The translations under genes were made by a program, and so were the position numbers. The notes under the pieces are model-generated. The model was not told where the DNA came from. It ran no database searches and was given only the letters and a program-made list of their open reading frames with translations. Below are positions 14,094-15,170 of a stretch of 15,170 nt of DNA, piece by piece (position 1 is the stretch's first letter; every line of letters starts with the position of its first letter). Source of the stretch: an uncultured Erysipelotrichaceae bacterium (GTDB lineage Bacteria > Bacillota_I > Bacilli_A > RFN20 > CAG-826); assembly GCA_946612405.1 (NCBI GenBank), contig CAMOEQ010000013.1, forward strand, positions 1 to 15,170. Reading direction: 5' to 3'.

Positions 14094-14792
14094 ATGGAGT
14101 GGACAGAAATTGATGTTACACCAGAAAAACTAGATAAAGAACCATTTGTTGCCATCGGAAATGGACGAATCAAAATATCCAAAGGCGCATGCCAACTTAT
14201 CAAAGATTTCGATAAGTGTGAATATGTGACATTTCTGAGAGCCAAGAAGGACAGAATCCTTTTTGCGGGATTGCGATTTGAAACCGATGAAACCTCAACT
14301 TCATTAAAAGTCGATAAAGATGAAGACGATACTTATGGAGCAATTATTTATGCAAAGGATGTTATTGAAACTCTTTACGGCGAAGAAGGAAAATCAAAAA
14401 CCTATACCAAGCATTTAATTGATATCGATCCAAAAAGACCAGACATTTTAGTTATTTATTATAACTACAAAAAGCAATATCTCATTCTTAACGAACACAA
14501 AAAACCTATTAGACAAAGACACATAGGAACCATTATCGATGGTGAATGGAAGGTATTATCGTCCCACAGTGAAGTCAGAGAAAGCGGTAAAAAATCGCCA
14601 ATGTACTTAGTTGAAAATATCAATACTGGCGAACAAGTTTCAATTTCTTCAAGAGCGTTGAGCGACATAAAAAAAGGACTTACAACTGTTGAGAGAATTA
14701 AATTTGCAAGGTCGATTGGTATAGCATCATATTTAGGAAGATGCAGAGCTGCAAAGAAAAAGCGAATAAAACCACTCGGAAAAGAAGAATAA
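14094..14792 (+). CDS. Basic-tailed protein of unknown function, coupled to the XRE gene
   Basis: 232 residues, no signal peptide or membrane helix. Residues about 17-62 (FVAIGNGRIKISKGACQLI, then EYVTFL, then RILFAGLRF) read as a small beta-rich unit of the kind seen at the front of some mobile-element proteins and slightly reminiscent of AbrB-type swapped hairpins. Residues about 80-165 are mixed alpha/beta. Residues 166-232 contain SPMYLVENINTGEQVSISSR and then a helical, very basic tail (CRAAKKKRIKPLGK), suggesting nucleic-acid contact. The ATG lies one base after the stop of the second XRE gene, with GGGG just upstream, so translation is coupled. No family is assigned. A terminator follows at 14851. 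Confidence 0.72.
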   Translation: MEWTEIDVTPEKLDKEPFVAIGNGRIKISKGACQLIKDFDKCEYVTFLRAKKDRILFAGLRFETDETSTSLKVDKDEDDTYGAIIYAKDVIETLYGEEGKSKTYTKHLIDIDPKRPDILVIYYNYKKQYLILNEHKKPIRQRHIGTIIDGEWKVLSSHSEVRESGKKSPMYLVENINTGEQVSISSRALSDIKKGLTTVERIKFARSIGIASYLGRCRAAKKKRIKPLGKEE

Positions 14793-14850
14793 GTGCCGTA
14801 CGGAAAAAAGTAGTGTATTCACTCCCTAACGCCTCACCAATTACTTAAAT

Positions 14851-14881
14851 AGGATTGATACAAATAGATCAGTCCTTTTTT
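14851..14881 (+). terminator. Terminator of the XRE module
   Basis: The arms AGGATTGAT (14851-14859) and ATCAGTCCT (14868-14876) pair over nine bases with one G-T pair, around an eight-base loop. Six T residues follow. It closes the accessory module 58 bases after the last stop codon. Confidence 0.85.
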
Positions 14882-14909
14882 ATTTTTATAACTTATTTAA
14901 TTAATATTT

Positions 14910-14918
14910 TGTTATAAT
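14910..14918 (+). promoter_or_regulatory. Extended -10 promoter of the YugP-like gene
   Basis: TGTTATAAT at 14910-14918, with no clear -35. The surrounding 14 bases are identical to the cdaA promoter core (5422-5435). The start would fall near 14925, leaving a 23-base leader with AGGAGAG at 14937-14943. Confidence 0.55.
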
Positions 14919-14947
14919 TTTGAATACGTTATACATAGGAGAGTAAT

Positions 14948-15170
14948 ATGCCTTTATTTGAAAATATTGAAGCATTTAAAAATGTTGATCCCGCATTACA
15001 ATGGGCAATTTTCATCGTCGGTTGTTTAATTATAGTTGTCGCTTTATTTGCCACTATAATTAGCATTTGGTTAGCTGTTAAATATGTCACTTATAATAGA
15101 ACCTTAAACAAAGCCGGAATAAATGGTGAACAAACAGCGAGAAAAATCTTAGATAACAACGGCTTAAGCC
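14948..15170 (+). CDS. YugP-like membrane zinc metallopeptidase (5' part, runs off the window)
   Basis: Only the first 74 codons are present. Residues about 17-45 are a long hydrophobic helix (WAIFIVGCLIIVVALF and onward). They are followed by TYNRTLNKAGINGEQTARKI and LDNNGLS, which matches the N-terminal pattern of the YugP family of neutral zinc membrane proteases (there typically GxEAAR-ILDxNGL). The zinc motif would lie further downstream, outside the window. The gene has its own promoter and a strong ribosome site. The call rests on this short segment and could be confirmed by an HExxH motif past 15170. Confidence 0.7.
   Translation, partial: MPLFENIEAFKNVDPALQWAIFIVGCLIIVVALFATIISIWLAVKYVTYNRTLNKAGINGEQTARKILDNNGLS

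Noticed and set aside
14796..14803. CCGTACGG palindrome after the last module gene
   Set aside because: An eight-base palindrome alone has no supporting T run, promoter or partner copy.

Overview
The window looks like a piece of chromosome from an AT-rich, low-GC Firmicutes/Bacilli-type bacterium, possibly one of the uncultured gut lineages close to the Mollicutes (RF39- or Erysipelotrichales-like). This rests on base composition, strong AGGAGG-type ribosome sites, consensus TATAAT promoters (several with an extended TG), secreted lipoproteins with C11 and M6 protease domains, a CdaA-type c-di-AMP synthase and a YugP-type protease. Trp is written TGG throughout and deoD ends in TGA, so TGA is read as stop (code 11). 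The taxonomic assignment is inference only.

Region 1 (1-5400) is a peptidase neighbourhood. A tRNA-Gly(CCC) and its terminator run into the 3' end of a minus-strand M6-type metalloprotease lipoprotein. Divergent from it is a C11 (clostripain-type) cysteine protease lipoprotein with a Big_2-like Ig domain. Next comes a cytosolic M3 oligoendopeptidase. Together they could cut extracellular proteins and finish the peptides inside the cell.

Region 2 (5400-9262) is a tight five-gene operon behind an extended -10 promoter: cdaA (diadenylate cyclase), a Nudix-family protein with a degraded Nudix box, deoD (purine nucleoside phosphorylase), a membrane-anchored NERD-like protein and a polytopic membrane protein of unknown family. 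Genes touch or overlap (ATGA at the deoD junction). A minus-strand tRNA-Gly(GCC) terminates back into the end of this operon.

Region 3 (9262-11266): the minus tRNA-Gly and the plus-strand gltX diverge from promoters that physically overlap. gltX is followed after 21 bases by tRNA-Glu(CTC) and one terminator, so the synthetase and one of its substrate tRNAs are probably co-transcribed.

Region 4 (11171-14881) looks accessory. It holds a 68-residue Cys/His zinc-knuckle-like protein, a 575-base stretch without a gene that contains several foldable GC-richer patches and a possible coding remnant, and then an apparent three-gene module: two XRE-family regulators with different, unrecognised C-terminal domains and a basic-tailed protein translationally coupled to the second one. 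A perfect palindrome overlaps the promoter of the first regulator. This module is the best candidate for an undescribed system; its function cannot be read from sequence alone.

Region 5 (14882-15170): a housekeeping-type promoter and the 5' end of a YugP-like membrane zinc protease gene that runs out of the window.
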